Source of the DNA: Saprospiraceae bacterium
GTDB taxonomy: Bacteria > Bacteroidota > Bacteroidia > Chitinophagales > Saprospiraceae
Assembly (NCBI GenBank): GCA_026129545.1
Contig: JAHCHX010000002.1
Coordinates: 496,001-560,000, forward strand
Length of the DNA stretch: 64,000 nucleotides
Direction: 5' to 3'
Part shown: positions 1-9,106 of the stretch, one piece after another
How the letters are laid out: every line of letters starts with the position of its first letter
How positions within the stretch are numbered: the first letter of the stretch is position 1
Made by a program: the position numbers and the translations under genes
The notes under the pieces: generated by a model
Told to the model about the DNA's origin: nothing
Databases searched by the model: none
The model's input: the letters and a program-made list of their open reading frames with translations, nothing else

Positions 1-153
1 TTTTCATGTCATGGATACATCCTAACACAACCGTCAGGCTATACCTACACGCCAACACTGTAAACGCTGACCAGCGCGGACATAGCAAATCCCGATGAAT
101 CCGTGCACATAGGCTTGGATAGCATCCCGGCGGGCTGTTTATTTGCTCCCGAA
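1..153. other. left edge, no supported gene
   Basis: No credible coding region or RNA is visible here. A longer in-frame start for the following gene exists at 103, but the 17 extra residues do not look like part of the FAD-binding fold. Confidence 0.4.
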
Positions 154-1731
154 ATGGCTCACACGACGGACTACGACTACATCATCATCGGCAGCGGCTT
201 CGGTGGCTCGGTCAGCGCCCTGCGTCTGGCGGAAAAGGGCTACAAAGTGCTCGTCATCGAGAAAGGCAAATGGTATCGGGCCAACGATTTCGCCCGCACC
301 AACTGGCAACTGCGCAAATGGCTTTGGGTGCCTGCGTTGCGCTGGTTTGGCATCATGAAAATCACGATTTTCAGGCACGTCGGCTTCATCTCCGGCACGG
401 GAGTAGGCGGTGGCTCGCTGGTATATGCCAACACGTTGCCCGTGCCAAAACCCGCCTTTTTCCGCTCGGGCAGCTGGCAACATCTCACCGATTGGCAGTC
501 GGAGTTAGCACCTTTTTACGACACCGCCCGCCGTATGCTCGGTGCCGCCTCCAACCCACTCTTGTTCGACAACGACCACGCCTTGCACTCACTGGCGAAG
601 GAAATCGGCCAAGAAGCCCATTTTGCCCCCACACAGGTGGCCGTTCACTTTGGCAAGCCGCACCAAACGGTGCCCGACCCTTACTTCGGCGGCAAAGGCC
701 CCGACCGGACGGGCTGCCACTTTTGCGGCAGCTGCATGACGGGATGCCGCCACAACGCCAAAAACACCCTCGACAAGAATTATCTATACTTGGCGCAACA
801 GCACGGCGCGGAGATACTCGCCGAACATGAGGTGTTCGACGTGCGCCCACGAGGACGAGCCGACGGCAGCGATGGCTACGAAGTGTTTTTTCGGCCTTCC
901 ACCCGATTGTTTGGGAAAAAGAAACGACTGTGCTCGCGCGGGGTGGTGTTTGCAGGCGGTGTGCTCGGCACAGTCGGCCTGCTGCTGAAACTCAAAAAAA
1001 CATCCTTGCCTCGCCTCTCCGACAAGGTCGGGCAAGACGTGCGCACCAACAACGAGAGCCTCATCATGGTGACCCAATTGGATGGCCGCGACGACCTCTC
1101 AAAAGGCGTGGCCATCGGCTCCATTCTGCACACCGATGCCGATAGCCATCTCGAAGTGTGTCGGTATGGCGCTGGCTCCGGCGCTTGGCGGCTGTCCCTG
1201 TTTCCTTATGTGGAAGGCAAAAACATGGTGACGCGCATTGCCCGGATTATTGGCGAGCTGCTGGCCCACCCGCGTGCATGGTGGAAATATGCGTGGGTGA
1301 AAGACTGGGCGAAAAGCACCACGATTTTGCTGTTCATGCAAACGCTGGACAGCACCGTCACGTTCACCCGCAGCCGATGGGGCGGAATGCGCACGGCGAT
1401 AGTGGGCAAAGACAAACCCACCGCTTTTATACCTCGCGCCACCGAGTTGGCGCGGAAGATGGAGCGTATTCTGAACGGCAAAGCCACCGCATTTTTCCTC
1501 ACCCCTTTGGCAGGCATACCCGGCACGGCACATATCCTCGGCGGGGCGGTCATGGGCGCATCGCCTGAGGAAGGAGTCATTGACAGCCAAAACCGCGTGT
1601 TCGGCTACGAGAACATGCTCGTGTGCGATGGTTCCATGATTTCTGCCAACCCGGGCGTGAATCCCGCGCTCACCATCACAGCCATCACGGAAAGGGCGAT
1701 GCAACAAATTGACAAACGCGAAAACACATGA
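154..1731 (+). CDS. GMC-family FAD-dependent oxidoreductase (cholesterol-oxidase-like)
   Basis: About 525 residues. The start at 154 puts the dinucleotide-binding motif GSGFGG at residues 13-18, as usual for flavoenzymes that oxidise alcohols with FAD. A Cys-rich segment, TGCHFCGSCMTGC (C188, C191, C194, C198), is followed by RHNAKNTL; this cysteine pattern recurs in bacterial GMC members related to sterol and fatty-alcohol oxidases. The C-terminus carries the GMC signature region LVCDGSMISANPGVNPALTI. There is no signal peptide, so a cytoplasmic enzyme is expected. The stop overlaps the next start (ATGA), which suggests coupling to the acyltransferase. Substrate unknown; lipid or sterol alcohols are an inference from the family and the neighbour. 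Confidence 0.85.
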   Translation: MAHTTDYDYIIIGSGFGGSVSALRLAEKGYKVLVIEKGKWYRANDFARTNWQLRKWLWVPALRWFGIMKITIFRHVGFISGTGVGGGSLVYANTLPVPKPAFFRSGSWQHLTDWQSELAPFYDTARRMLGAASNPLLFDNDHALHSLAKEIGQEAHFAPTQVAVHFGKPHQTVPDPYFGGKGPDRTGCHFCGSCMTGCRHNAKNTLDKNYLYLAQQHGAEILAEHEVFDVRPRGRADGSDGYEVFFRPSTRLFGKKKRLCSRGVVFAGGVLGTVGLLLKLKKTSLPRLSDKVGQDVRTNNESLIMVTQLDGRDDLSKGVAIGSILHTDADSHLEVCRYGAGSGAWRLSLFPYVEGKNMVTRIARIIGELLAHPRAWWKYAWVKDWAKSTTILLFMQTLDSTVTFTRSRWGGMRTAIVGKDKPTAFIPRATELARKMERILNGKATAFFLTPLAGIPGTAHILGGAVMGASPEEGVIDSQNRVFGYENMLVCDGSMISANPGVNPALTITAITERAMQQIDKRENT

Positions 1732-2474
1732 AAAACAGACCACTATTGGCTTATTTCCGACTCTTCGGCATGGCAGCCATCATTTTCGGGCATCTCGTGC
1801 CAGTCCTGATAGGTCGGGCATTGTTGGGCAAAGACGTATGGTGGGCAGTGCGTCGTCGGCAGATGATTGCGAGGGATTTGATGCGTTTTTTAAAAATAAA
1901 AGTGACCACGACGGGGGCGCCGCGCGTCGGCAACTTCCTTTATATCAGCAACCACCGCAGCTACATTGACCCAGTGCCCGTGGCGGACTTGGTACCTTTT
2001 GTGCCCATTGCCAAAGCAGAAGTGGGCCGATGGCCGCTCATCGGTTGGGCCGCGCGGATGACGGGCATTTTTTACGTCAAACGACACGACAAGTCGAGCC
2101 GCGCCGGCACCCGCGAGGCGGCCCGCGAGGTGCTGAAGACAGGAGGGGCGGTGTTGGTCTATCCAGAGGGCACCACCTCGGCAGTCGGCACGACTTTGCC
2201 GTTCAGGCCGGGCACTTTTGGCATGGCTGCCGACTTGGGCGTGGGCGTGGTGCCCATCGCTATTGAGTACGCCAACGCCTCGGATGCCTGGGTGGGCGCC
2301 GACACCTTTATTCCCCATTTTTTGCGCTGTTTCTCAAAACCAGAGACACACGTCTGGCTTCACTTTTTCCCGCCCATCTTCGAGGCTGATGCCTCTATCT
2401 TGCTCGAAACAACACAGCGATTGATTGATGAGCAATTGTTGATTTGGCAAAACACCAAACGCATAGGCAAATAG
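1728..2474 (+). CDS. 1-acyl-sn-glycerol-3-phosphate acyltransferase (PlsC-like)
   Basis: 248 residues. The acyltransferase HX4D motif appears as NHRSYIDP (H76, D81), followed by the glycerophosphate-binding block VYPEGTTS at about 144-151. A hydrophobic N-terminus (about 8-30) fits a membrane-associated enzyme that transfers an acyl chain to lysophosphatidate or a related acceptor. Overlaps the GMC oxidoreductase by 4 nt, so the two are probably co-translated. The family also contains acyltransferases for ornithine lipids and other lipids, so the acceptor is not certain. Confidence 0.85.
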   Translation: MKNRPLLAYFRLFGMAAIIFGHLVPVLIGRALLGKDVWWAVRRRQMIARDLMRFLKIKVTTTGAPRVGNFLYISNHRSYIDPVPVADLVPFVPIAKAEVGRWPLIGWAARMTGIFYVKRHDKSSRAGTREAAREVLKTGGAVLVYPEGTTSAVGTTLPFRPGTFGMAADLGVGVVPIAIEYANASDAWVGADTFIPHFLRCFSKPETHVWLHFFPPIFEADASILLETTQRLIDEQLLIWQNTKRIGK

Positions 2475-2668
2475 GCTTTGCACGCTAAGTTTTTACGATT
2501 TTTTACATAGCGCCATTTCCGCTCCCTAAAAGAAATCGCCGTTCCCTCAACATTTGCGACCTTTGCTTTTTTAAAACCACACGAGGCGATAGCGCAGCCA
2601 TTGTGATTTAGCACGATATTTGCGCTGCCGCCCAAACATTTTCCTACCAGCAACAAATTGTATTCTGC
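2475..2668. other. intergenic spacer, no gene seen
   Basis: 194 bp of AT-richer sequence, probably containing the promoter of the haloperoxidase gene. No convincing -33/-7 pair was picked out. Confidence 0.3.
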
Positions 2669-4120
2669 ATGAAAATAATTCCACACACTAAACTGCATTT
2701 ATTGTTGGCTCTGCTCGGGTTGTTCATGTTCAACGCCTGTAAAGATTTTAGAGTGGAGCCGTCTCGCCCCTTGGTGAGAGAATTCGACAGCAACGTTTAT
2801 CTTCGTTGGAACGATGTTTTTCTTCGCCTCGACCGCTATGCGGTAGGCTATCGGCCAGGACCTGTGCCCAATGCGCTGGGCTATTTGGGCTTTGCCGCTT
2901 ACGAAGCTGTGGCCCCGGGTATGCCCGACTACAACTCGCTGGCGAATCTTTATCCGCAGTTGGCCATGCCCCAATTCAACGAAAACTTGGACTACCACTG
3001 GCCAACGGTCATCAACGAGGTGTACTACTACATGATGACCCGCTTTTTCTTCCACATGGAGATTCGATACCCCGATTTGTATGGCCAAATAGCGTTGACC
3101 CGCGACCTGCTCAACGCGCAATATGCCAACGAAGCATCGCCCGAAGTGATAGCACGCTCGAAGCAACGCGGCATCGAAGTGGCGATGGCCTTCTACGAGT
3201 GGTCGCGCTCCGACGACGCGGCGCACAATGCCTTTCTGAATCCTCAGCCGCCGTACAATGCTCCCTCTGGCCCGGGCTATTGGGAACCCACCGTGCCGGA
3301 TTTTGTCCATGCCCTTTTCCCTTTTTGGGGTCAGGTACGCACCTTCGCCCTTTCGGAAAACGAACAATTGGCCCGACCGCCCATCCCATATAGCGAAAAC
3401 CCTCAGTCGCTTTTTTACACCCAAGCGATGGAGGTTTACAAGACGGTCAACCTTATCAACAAGCCCAACAAAACGCCCGACGAGGAAAAAATCGCTTACG
3501 AGCAGCGTTGGCTGGCCGAGTTCTGGAGCGACGATATTCTCGGACTGACGTTTTCGCCACCCGCACGCCTCGTCGCCGTAGCGAATCAAGTGGCTGAACT
3601 GGAGCGCATCAATCTCGAAGAGGCCGCAGAGCTCTACGCCAAGATGGGCATGGCGCTCAAAGACATCAGCGTGGGCATCTGGCAATCGAAATATGTGTAC
3701 AGTTTGGAGCGTCCGGTGTCGTACATCCGTCGCGTCATCTCCAAAACATATCCCGAAGCCGCCAACTGGCTTCCTATCCTGAACAATCCGGTGGATGGCT
3801 TCTATGGGGTCACGCCAGCCTTCCCCGCTTACCCTTCTGGACACTCCGGGTTCGGGGGGGCAGGTGCCAAAATACTGTCGTCCATGTTTGAGTACAACAG
3901 CAAGCACCCCGGCACCTACACGCTGGTGGACAAGTGCCATCTTGGTCGTGTGGAGTTCAGAAGCGAGCCGCGTACTTTGGCTTCTTTCAACGACTTATCT
4001 AGGGAAAATGCCTACTCGCGCATCCCGCTCGGCGTGCATTTCCGCATGGATTGCGATGAGGGCATCCGCATGGGCGAGGTGGCCGCGCAGCGCATTTTGG
4101 AATTGCCGTGGAAAAAATAA
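2669..4120 (+). CDS. vanadium-dependent haloperoxidase-like PAP2 lipoprotein
   Basis: 483 residues. The N-terminus is a lipoprotein signal (LLALLGLFMFNAC, lipid Cys C24), so the protein is exported and membrane-anchored. The vanadate-binding set is intact: K341 and R348 in KYVYSLERP, the YPSGH block with S390-G391-H392, then R451 and H457 in SRIPLGVH. The spacings K-R (7), R-H (44) and R-H (6) equal those known from fungal vanadium chloroperoxidase. The same fold serves acid phosphatases, but the length and the K/R spacing favour the haloperoxidase branch. Known reaction: peroxide-dependent halide oxidation; halide unknown. A strong terminator follows. Confidence 0.85.
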   Translation: MKIIPHTKLHLLLALLGLFMFNACKDFRVEPSRPLVREFDSNVYLRWNDVFLRLDRYAVGYRPGPVPNALGYLGFAAYEAVAPGMPDYNSLANLYPQLAMPQFNENLDYHWPTVINEVYYYMMTRFFFHMEIRYPDLYGQIALTRDLLNAQYANEASPEVIARSKQRGIEVAMAFYEWSRSDDAAHNAFLNPQPPYNAPSGPGYWEPTVPDFVHALFPFWGQVRTFALSENEQLARPPIPYSENPQSLFYTQAMEVYKTVNLINKPNKTPDEEKIAYEQRWLAEFWSDDILGLTFSPPARLVAVANQVAELERINLEEAAELYAKMGMALKDISVGIWQSKYVYSLERPVSYIRRVISKTYPEAANWLPILNNPVDGFYGVTPAFPAYPSGHSGFGGAGAKILSSMFEYNSKHPGTYTLVDKCHLGRVEFRSEPRTLASFNDLSRENAYSRIPLGVHFRMDCDEGIRMGEVAAQRILELPWKK

Positions 4121-4157
4121 GGCGAGGTTCGCCTGAAAAGGAAGACAAATATGCGAC

Positions 4158-4192
4158 AAGAGGGCAGCCCAGCGGTGCTGGGCTGCCCTCTT
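4158..4192. terminator. bidirectional hairpin terminator
   Basis: A 16-bp perfect stem (AAGAGGGCAGCCCAGC paired with its complement) closes a 3-nt loop. It sits between two convergent genes and has A/T flanks on both sides, so it can stop transcription from either direction. Confidence 0.7.
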
Positions 4193-4218
4193 CATTGGTG
4201 CGACTATCAAACAAGCTC

Positions 4219-4761
4219 CTAATTCTCGTCGCGGTATTTCTCCCAAGTTGTCTTGGTGTATTGTTCTTCGGCGGCGAATTTGAGTTCTTTCAGGATGTCT
4301 TTCGGCTCTTTGTAACCCGGCGAAATCATGATGCGCTCATATTTTTCATTGAGAAAAACAAAACTCGGATAGCCCATTTTGCCCTCCAATAGGGAATAAG
4401 CGAGGGTGTGCACCCCGCGACCGTTGCCGCCATCCATGAATTTGAACGTCTGGCCGTTGAACTGGATGTCCTCCTTCTGTTCGGCGTTGAGTTTCACCGC
4501 GTAGAAGTTGGCGGCGATGTAGGCCGCTACCGTCGAATCGGAAAAGGTGCTTTTATCCATGCGCTTGCACCAGCCGCACCAATCAGTATAGACGTCCACA
4601 AAGATTTTTTTGGGAGCGGTTTTGTTCAACTCAACGGCTTCTTCCCATGTGTGCCATTGAAGTGTGCCGACCGCAGGATAAGTTGTGCTGTTTTGAAAGG
4701 TGAACGCGACCAAGCCAGCCAGCATGAGCAGCACAGCAGGGACGAAAACGAGTTTTTTCAT
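4219..4761 (-). CDS. exported thioredoxin-like protein
   Basis: 180 residues from the ATG at 4761, chosen because it starts a signal/anchor segment (MKKLVFVPAVLLMLAGLVAF). The redox motif WCGWCK (C62, C65) follows a Trx-type beta strand (KKIFVDVYTD). A later MGYPSFVFL segment supplies the cis-proline side of the fold. Expected to act as a periplasmic thiol oxidoreductase; DsbD-gamma-like and thioredoxin_7-like proteins look like this. Partner unknown. It converges on the haloperoxidase gene across a shared terminator. Confidence 0.8.
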   Translation of the reverse strand: MKKLVFVPAVLLMLAGLVAFTFQNSTTYPAVGTLQWHTWEEAVELNKTAPKKIFVDVYTDWCGWCKRMDKSTFSDSTVAAYIAANFYAVKLNAEQKEDIQFNGQTFKFMDGGNGRGVHTLAYSLLEGKMGYPSFVFLNEKYERIMISPGYKEPKDILKELKFAAEEQYTKTTWEKYRDEN

Positions 4762-4800
4762 GTCGTGGAAAGATTCAGATAAAAAGATGCGCAAAAATAA

Positions 4801-4919
4801 GAGGCTGTCTCGCAAGTTTAAATTTCGACAGGCTTAACAAGATTTACAGTTTTTTTACCCGAAAAAGAGCGCGAATCTTGTCAATCCTGTCAAACAAACA
4901 TCACTTATGAGACATCCTC
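4801..4919 (+). repeat. family B dispersed element, copy 1 (MITE-like)
   Basis: About 119 bp with imperfect terminal inverted repeats (GAGGCTGTCTCGC / TGAGACATCCTC). The interior carries CGACAGG, GATTTACAG and AATCCTGTCAAAC motifs in opposing orientation. Nearly the same sequence occurs at 47930-48049 and, inverted, at 45727-45846. It codes for nothing and has no transposase. Confidence 0.75.
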
Positions 4920-4947
4920 TTAACCGCTTTCCGACGACTATGTTGTG

Positions 4948-7020
4948 CTAAATCTCCAGCAACTCCGCCCAATCGCGCGGGGTTTGTACTTTTTCGGTGA
5001 TGTCTTTGACGATAAAAGTGTATGATTTCTGATTTATCAAATCAAGGCTGGCGTATTGCTCACGCGACAGCCGATAGAATCGCCCATCGGTGGCCATCAC
5101 GATAATATCAACTTGGCGCTCTGGGACATACACCATTTTTACAGGGTCGGGCAAGGTGAAAAACATTCGGGTCTTGTGCTCCACCACGCTTACTGTTTTT
5201 GGCACTACCCGATGCCCGTCGGCTGATTTGTAGGCAGCCATCACGAACGTCGGGTCTTGGTCGCGCGCCAGTCGTCTTATCAGGTTGAAAATCTGGTCGC
5301 AGTTGTAGAGGCCGAAATTGGTGACACGCAGGGCGTAAGTAAGGCCTTCTCCTCGTGCCATGTTTTGGTCGTTGGAGCGTTTGTTGGTGTAGTTGTCAAG
5401 TCGAATGTCGCGCAGACGTTTTTCCCAGTTCTTCCACGCTTGCAACGCGATTTGCCTGTCGTCGGCAAGGCCTTGTTCTTTCAGGGCGGCGTATCGTTTG
5501 CGCATGAGCGGCAGGTTGGCATCGAAGTAGTCGAACCATTGATAAATGTCCATGCACCATTCGTCCGGCTCTTGAAACATCTGGGCGGCTTGTGCAAAAT
5601 ATCGCCACGAATTTGCCAGGTTTTCAAAGCCTTGCTGGCGTTCGTCGCGCAGGCGCTCGTACTCCGCCAGCACTTTGTTGGCATCAAAATTTGAATTTTC
5701 CGTGCTGCCGACCAGCGTCGCGTAGAACTGCAACAGACCTTGTTTGCCAAAAAACGAGACGTAACACAACGCTCCGTTTTCCTGCACCACCGAGAATCGC
5801 TCCCAATAGGCATCGAAGTCTTCGTTGCTGAATGATTTTTTGCCGCCAAGTCCATCATTGATAACGAAATAACAGTCTTTAAAAGCTTTCAATTCGGTGA
5901 ACAGGTTGTTGATGTCTTCTGGGAAAAACATATCGTCGGTGTCCTTGTGGCGCTTCATGCGAATGGTGCTGCGCTCCAAGCCTGTCAACAACTGGTCGTT
6001 CGTCCAAGTGGGATGCTTGCGGAACCAGCCCGGCATTTTTGTTTTTCCGAAGGCGTAGTCGTAACCTATCTGCACGGATGTCTGTATCTTCGTTTCGGGG
6101 TCGAAGGAAAATGGGGTTTCCCAAATCACGCTTTCAAAAGACACGAACTCGCTCGGCAAACACGCCACCTGTAGCCCCCGGTTGTTGCGCACTACCGTCG
6201 CTTCCGTCACCACTGGCGGGCGCTCCTCATTCGTGAATGCCGGGTCGGGTTGATACTCCCACCCATTTTTGGTTTCATCGAAATAAAACAGGCTGGGCTT
6301 GGTCAGTTTGTGCGTCGAAGTGAAACGCACATCGCAGGCTTGGCCAGCGGCCAGTTGCAGTTGCTCGCCATTTTGCTTCACCCGCAAATCGAACATCCCG
6401 CCGGAGTTGAAAAAATATTGGCCGCGCTCGTCGGCGTAGTGCATCGGGATGCCCGAAATCAGGAAGTCGGGAATGCTGCGGTATTCGCGGAGTTCAAATT
6501 CCACTTCGCCGCGAACGGGTTTTCCATCGGAGCGTACGAGCGCGTTGGCCGGAATAAAAACGGAGGTACCGGTGACGGGGGTTTCGTAGTGCAAGCCTTT
6601 TTCGGCAATAAAACGCACCGTCGTGGCGGGGACTTTGCTTCGCAAATGTGCGGCGAGGGGTTTGCCTTGAACACCTTTTGCCTGTAAATTTTCTGCAATA
6701 GCAACATCGGGCAAAGGCTCTTCCAAGTTTGCCTGCGGCTGTTGCGAAGGCGTTGTCGGCTGCTGTATTTCAGGCTGAACATTCGTCGGCGTGTCGGCAT
6801 TGGAAGTAAAATATTTCCAACCACCTACAGCCAAAACAAGCGAGACGACAACGGGAGCAACGTAGAGGCCATAATATTTGAACTTCAGCCAAAAGTTGCG
6901 GCTGCTTTGTCGCGCCGCGATGTTCGCCCAAGTATTTTCGTCGGGCGTTCCGTCCGTTTTTTGCAGCGTCTGCCGGACGAATTTTTCAAAATCAGAATCG
7001 TGTGGCGATTTATTTTCCAT
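4948..7020 (-). CDS. large single-span membrane protein, probable anti-sigma-type partner
   Basis: About 690 residues from the ATG at 7020 (MENKSPHDSDFEKFVRQTL); an upstream ATG at 7080 lies in a palindromic spacer and is less likely. A short N-terminal cytoplasmic part (about 1-48), one membrane span (about 51-68), a Pro/Gln/Thr-rich linker and a very long outside domain (about 110-690) can be seen. The layout, directly downstream of an ECF sigma factor gene, is that of an anti-sigma factor with a sensory exterior. The exterior matches no family that I recognise, so the anti-sigma role rests on position and topology. Confidence 0.7.
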   Translation of the reverse strand: MENKSPHDSDFEKFVRQTLQKTDGTPDENTWANIAARQSSRNFWLKFKYYGLYVAPVVVSLVLAVGGWKYFTSNADTPTNVQPEIQQPTTPSQQPQANLEEPLPDVAIAENLQAKGVQGKPLAAHLRSKVPATTVRFIAEKGLHYETPVTGTSVFIPANALVRSDGKPVRGEVEFELREYRSIPDFLISGIPMHYADERGQYFFNSGGMFDLRVKQNGEQLQLAAGQACDVRFTSTHKLTKPSLFYFDETKNGWEYQPDPAFTNEERPPVVTEATVVRNNRGLQVACLPSEFVSFESVIWETPFSFDPETKIQTSVQIGYDYAFGKTKMPGWFRKHPTWTNDQLLTGLERSTIRMKRHKDTDDMFFPEDINNLFTELKAFKDCYFVINDGLGGKKSFSNEDFDAYWERFSVVQENGALCYVSFFGKQGLLQFYATLVGSTENSNFDANKVLAEYERLRDERQQGFENLANSWRYFAQAAQMFQEPDEWCMDIYQWFDYFDANLPLMRKRYAALKEQGLADDRQIALQAWKNWEKRLRDIRLDNYTNKRSNDQNMARGEGLTYALRVTNFGLYNCDQIFNLIRRLARDQDPTFVMAAYKSADGHRVVPKTVSVVEHKTRMFFTLPDPVKMVYVPERQVDIIVMATDGRFYRLSREQYASLDLINQKSYTFIVKDITEKVQTPRDWAELLEI

Positions 7021-7074
7021 GACAAATTTTTGTTGAGAGCGTTGAAGAGATTGAGGGAGTTGAGAAAAGATTTT

Positions 7075-7112
7075 TGTCATTCTTATCCGCCAGTCGGCGG
7101 TTCAGAATGACA
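7075..7112. repeat. palindrome between sigma and partner genes
   Basis: TGTCATTCTTATCCGCC and GGCGGTTCAGAATGACA form a 17-bp stem with three mismatches and a 4-nt loop. The GTCATTCT arms resemble palindromic intergenic repeats common in Bacteroidota. Confidence 0.5.
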
Positions 7113-7120
7113 GATTAGGG

Positions 7121-7672
7121 TCAAACCAGCACCAACATACGCTCCACCAGGTCGCGCAACTGCTTGCAAGCACGGGCGTATTGCGAACGAACGCTACTTT
7201 CGGCGATGCCGAGTTCGGCGGCGATTTCGGGGTACTCGAAGCCTTCCATGCAGCGCAGGTTGAACACCGTGCGGTAGCCCGCCGGGAGTTGTTGCACCAT
7301 CAGGAGGATGGCTTCGCCGTTGAGTTCTGTATCCGGGTTAAAGTCGTAGGTGTCGGGTGGGAGTTCGTCGTAGTCTTCGGCGAAACGGAGAGGATTTTTG
7401 CGGCGGAGTTGTTGTAGGGCGACACGGACGGTGACGCGTTGGAGCCACGCGCCAAGCGCGCCCTCGCCTTTATATTGACCCAAATCTCTGAAAATGACGA
7501 GGAAAGCCTCCTGCAACATATCCTGCGCTTCGGGGCGGTCGCGGGCGTAGCGCAGGCAGATGGGGAAGAGCCAGGTTTTGTACCGCTCGAAAAGTTGACG
7601 CTGTGCCCCTGCGTCGCCCCGCAGGCATTGCTCGATGTGTTTTTTTAGCGTTGCATCCATTTTGATTGGCAT
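7121..7672 (-). CDS. RNA polymerase ECF-type sigma-70 factor
   Basis: 183 residues (ATG 7672; a second ATG at 7660 is as plausible). The region 2 helix reads RDRPEAQDMLQEAFLVIFRD. Region 4 carries LPAGYRTVFNLRCMEGFEYP followed by the recognition helix around GIAESSVRSQYARA. It directs RNA polymerase to a dedicated promoter set, normally under control of a membrane partner encoded next to it, here the 690-residue protein 100 bp downstream on the same strand. Confidence 0.85.
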   Translation of the reverse strand: MPIKMDATLKKHIEQCLRGDAGAQRQLFERYKTWLFPICLRYARDRPEAQDMLQEAFLVIFRDLGQYKGEGALGAWLQRVTVRVALQQLRRKNPLRFAEDYDELPPDTYDFNPDTELNGEAILLMVQQLPAGYRTVFNLRCMEGFEYPEIAAELGIAESSVRSQYARACKQLRDLVERMLVLV

Positions 7673-7949
7673 TTCTTAAATGGTGCGGGCATGAGGCATA
7701 TTGCTGCGCGGGAGGGAAATTATTTTTCTGAAATAGCCGCTTGTCGAACGGATTAACGACGACACAACAGCCGTTGGCCCAAGTTCTCAGCCCGTATTTT
7801 CAAAAGTGAGCACAGCCGTGACGCGGATATTTTCTTGCAGAGTCCCGCCATCGTTGAAGAAGATCGGAAGCCTTTCAAACCCTGAACTTGTTCGCAGCGA
7901 GCGCCGTACCTTTACGAACCCATCCAAACCGTCATCTTCCTTTTCTTTT

Positions 7950-9017
7950 ATGGTTTTCATTGGCAATCTCTTTCTGTTCATCGCCAGCCTCCTTCTGTTA
8001 GGGCTCGTCAATCTTTTGTTTTTTCAGAAAATGCCGAGCAACGATGGCGCTGTGGGCTATCTCTGGGCAATTATTCTGCTGAGCATTGGCTTGCTGGTGT
8101 GCACGGCAACCGTCGCGGCAATCATCGGTGCCAAAAGCGGGTTTGCATGGGTCGGCCATTCGTCCACCGCTCGTTTTTTTTGGGTGCTGGGAGGGATGCT
8201 ATCAGCCATCATTGGCACCAGCATTTTTGGTTTCATTCATAAAGAGACCGGCCCGATACCGGGCATCGTTAAGTTGTTTGGCGGATTGGCTGCTGTGCTC
8301 ACCCCTGTCATGTTGCTCGTCGGTATGACCATCCTGCTAAACGAGGGTCTGCAAACACTCATGCCAACCAAAGTCTATCGGGGCGCTGTGGTTGCTGCCT
8401 CGGCCTTGGGGGCTTTGGCAGTTGCCCCTTTCATATTCCTTTGGATAAAGCAGGGCATCGTCCGAAATGCCGCCGCCATATATTCTATATCTGAACGGGA
8501 GTCCAGCAACCACGACAGCATGGTGGAGAACATTGACCGCTGCAATGTGGAAAAAGACATGGTGTTTCTACTTGTTTACACAGACCGCAATCACAGCCGC
8601 GCCATCCGCGAGCGTGCCTTGGCCAAAATCAAGACCCGCCCCGATTGGCAAGAGGAACTGGTGCGCCGCCTCAATAGCGGCTGGTCCGACGAAGCCTTTA
8701 CTTTTTTGGCCTCTAATGACGTGGAGGACACGACGCTTTTCCCTGAGGCCGTGCAGCAAGGCATCCTGAACAGCGCTCGCAGCATCCGGGAAAACATCCA
8801 GCGCAGTACCCACCCCTCCGACCTCTACGCTGGCAAATTCAGTTGGGAGGTGGAGCGCATAATGCGCACGGTGGAAAAATTTGAAGGCATGGGCGTGGTG
8901 GACTATCGCCCGGCCATGAAAGTCTTGCGAGAGGCCTTGGACGAGCCTGCCCGCTTCGAGAAGCCCAAGTTCCAGTGTGTCAAGCCGCTGGAGGCTTGGC
9001 TGAAAAAGAGAGAATAG
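7950..9017 (+). CDS. five-span membrane protein of unknown function
   Basis: 355 residues from the ATG at 7950. The upstream in-frame extension to 7806 is Ser/Arg-rich and precedes the first span, so I excluded it. Five hydrophobic segments lie in the first about 185 residues, followed by a soluble C-terminal half of about 170 residues rich in charged helices, which could be HEAT-like; that is only an impression. It stands alone on the plus strand, converging with the porin gene. Not recognised as a named family. Confidence 0.6.
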   Translation: MVFIGNLFLFIASLLLLGLVNLLFFQKMPSNDGAVGYLWAIILLSIGLLVCTATVAAIIGAKSGFAWVGHSSTARFFWVLGGMLSAIIGTSIFGFIHKETGPIPGIVKLFGGLAAVLTPVMLLVGMTILLNEGLQTLMPTKVYRGAVVAASALGALAVAPFIFLWIKQGIVRNAAAIYSISERESSNHDSMVENIDRCNVEKDMVFLLVYTDRNHSRAIRERALAKIKTRPDWQEELVRRLNSGWSDEAFTFLASNDVEDTTLFPEAVQQGILNSARSIRENIQRSTHPSDLYAGKFSWEVERIMRTVEKFEGMGVVDYRPAMKVLREALDEPARFEKPKFQCVKPLEAWLKKRE

Positions 9018-9106
9018 GTGGTGTTCGTGAAGAGGGCTTTATTGGGCCACATGAACCCAAAACATATTCTAGGGCGCTGCCTTTCTCCCTGAATAGTTCC
9101 CTCCTC

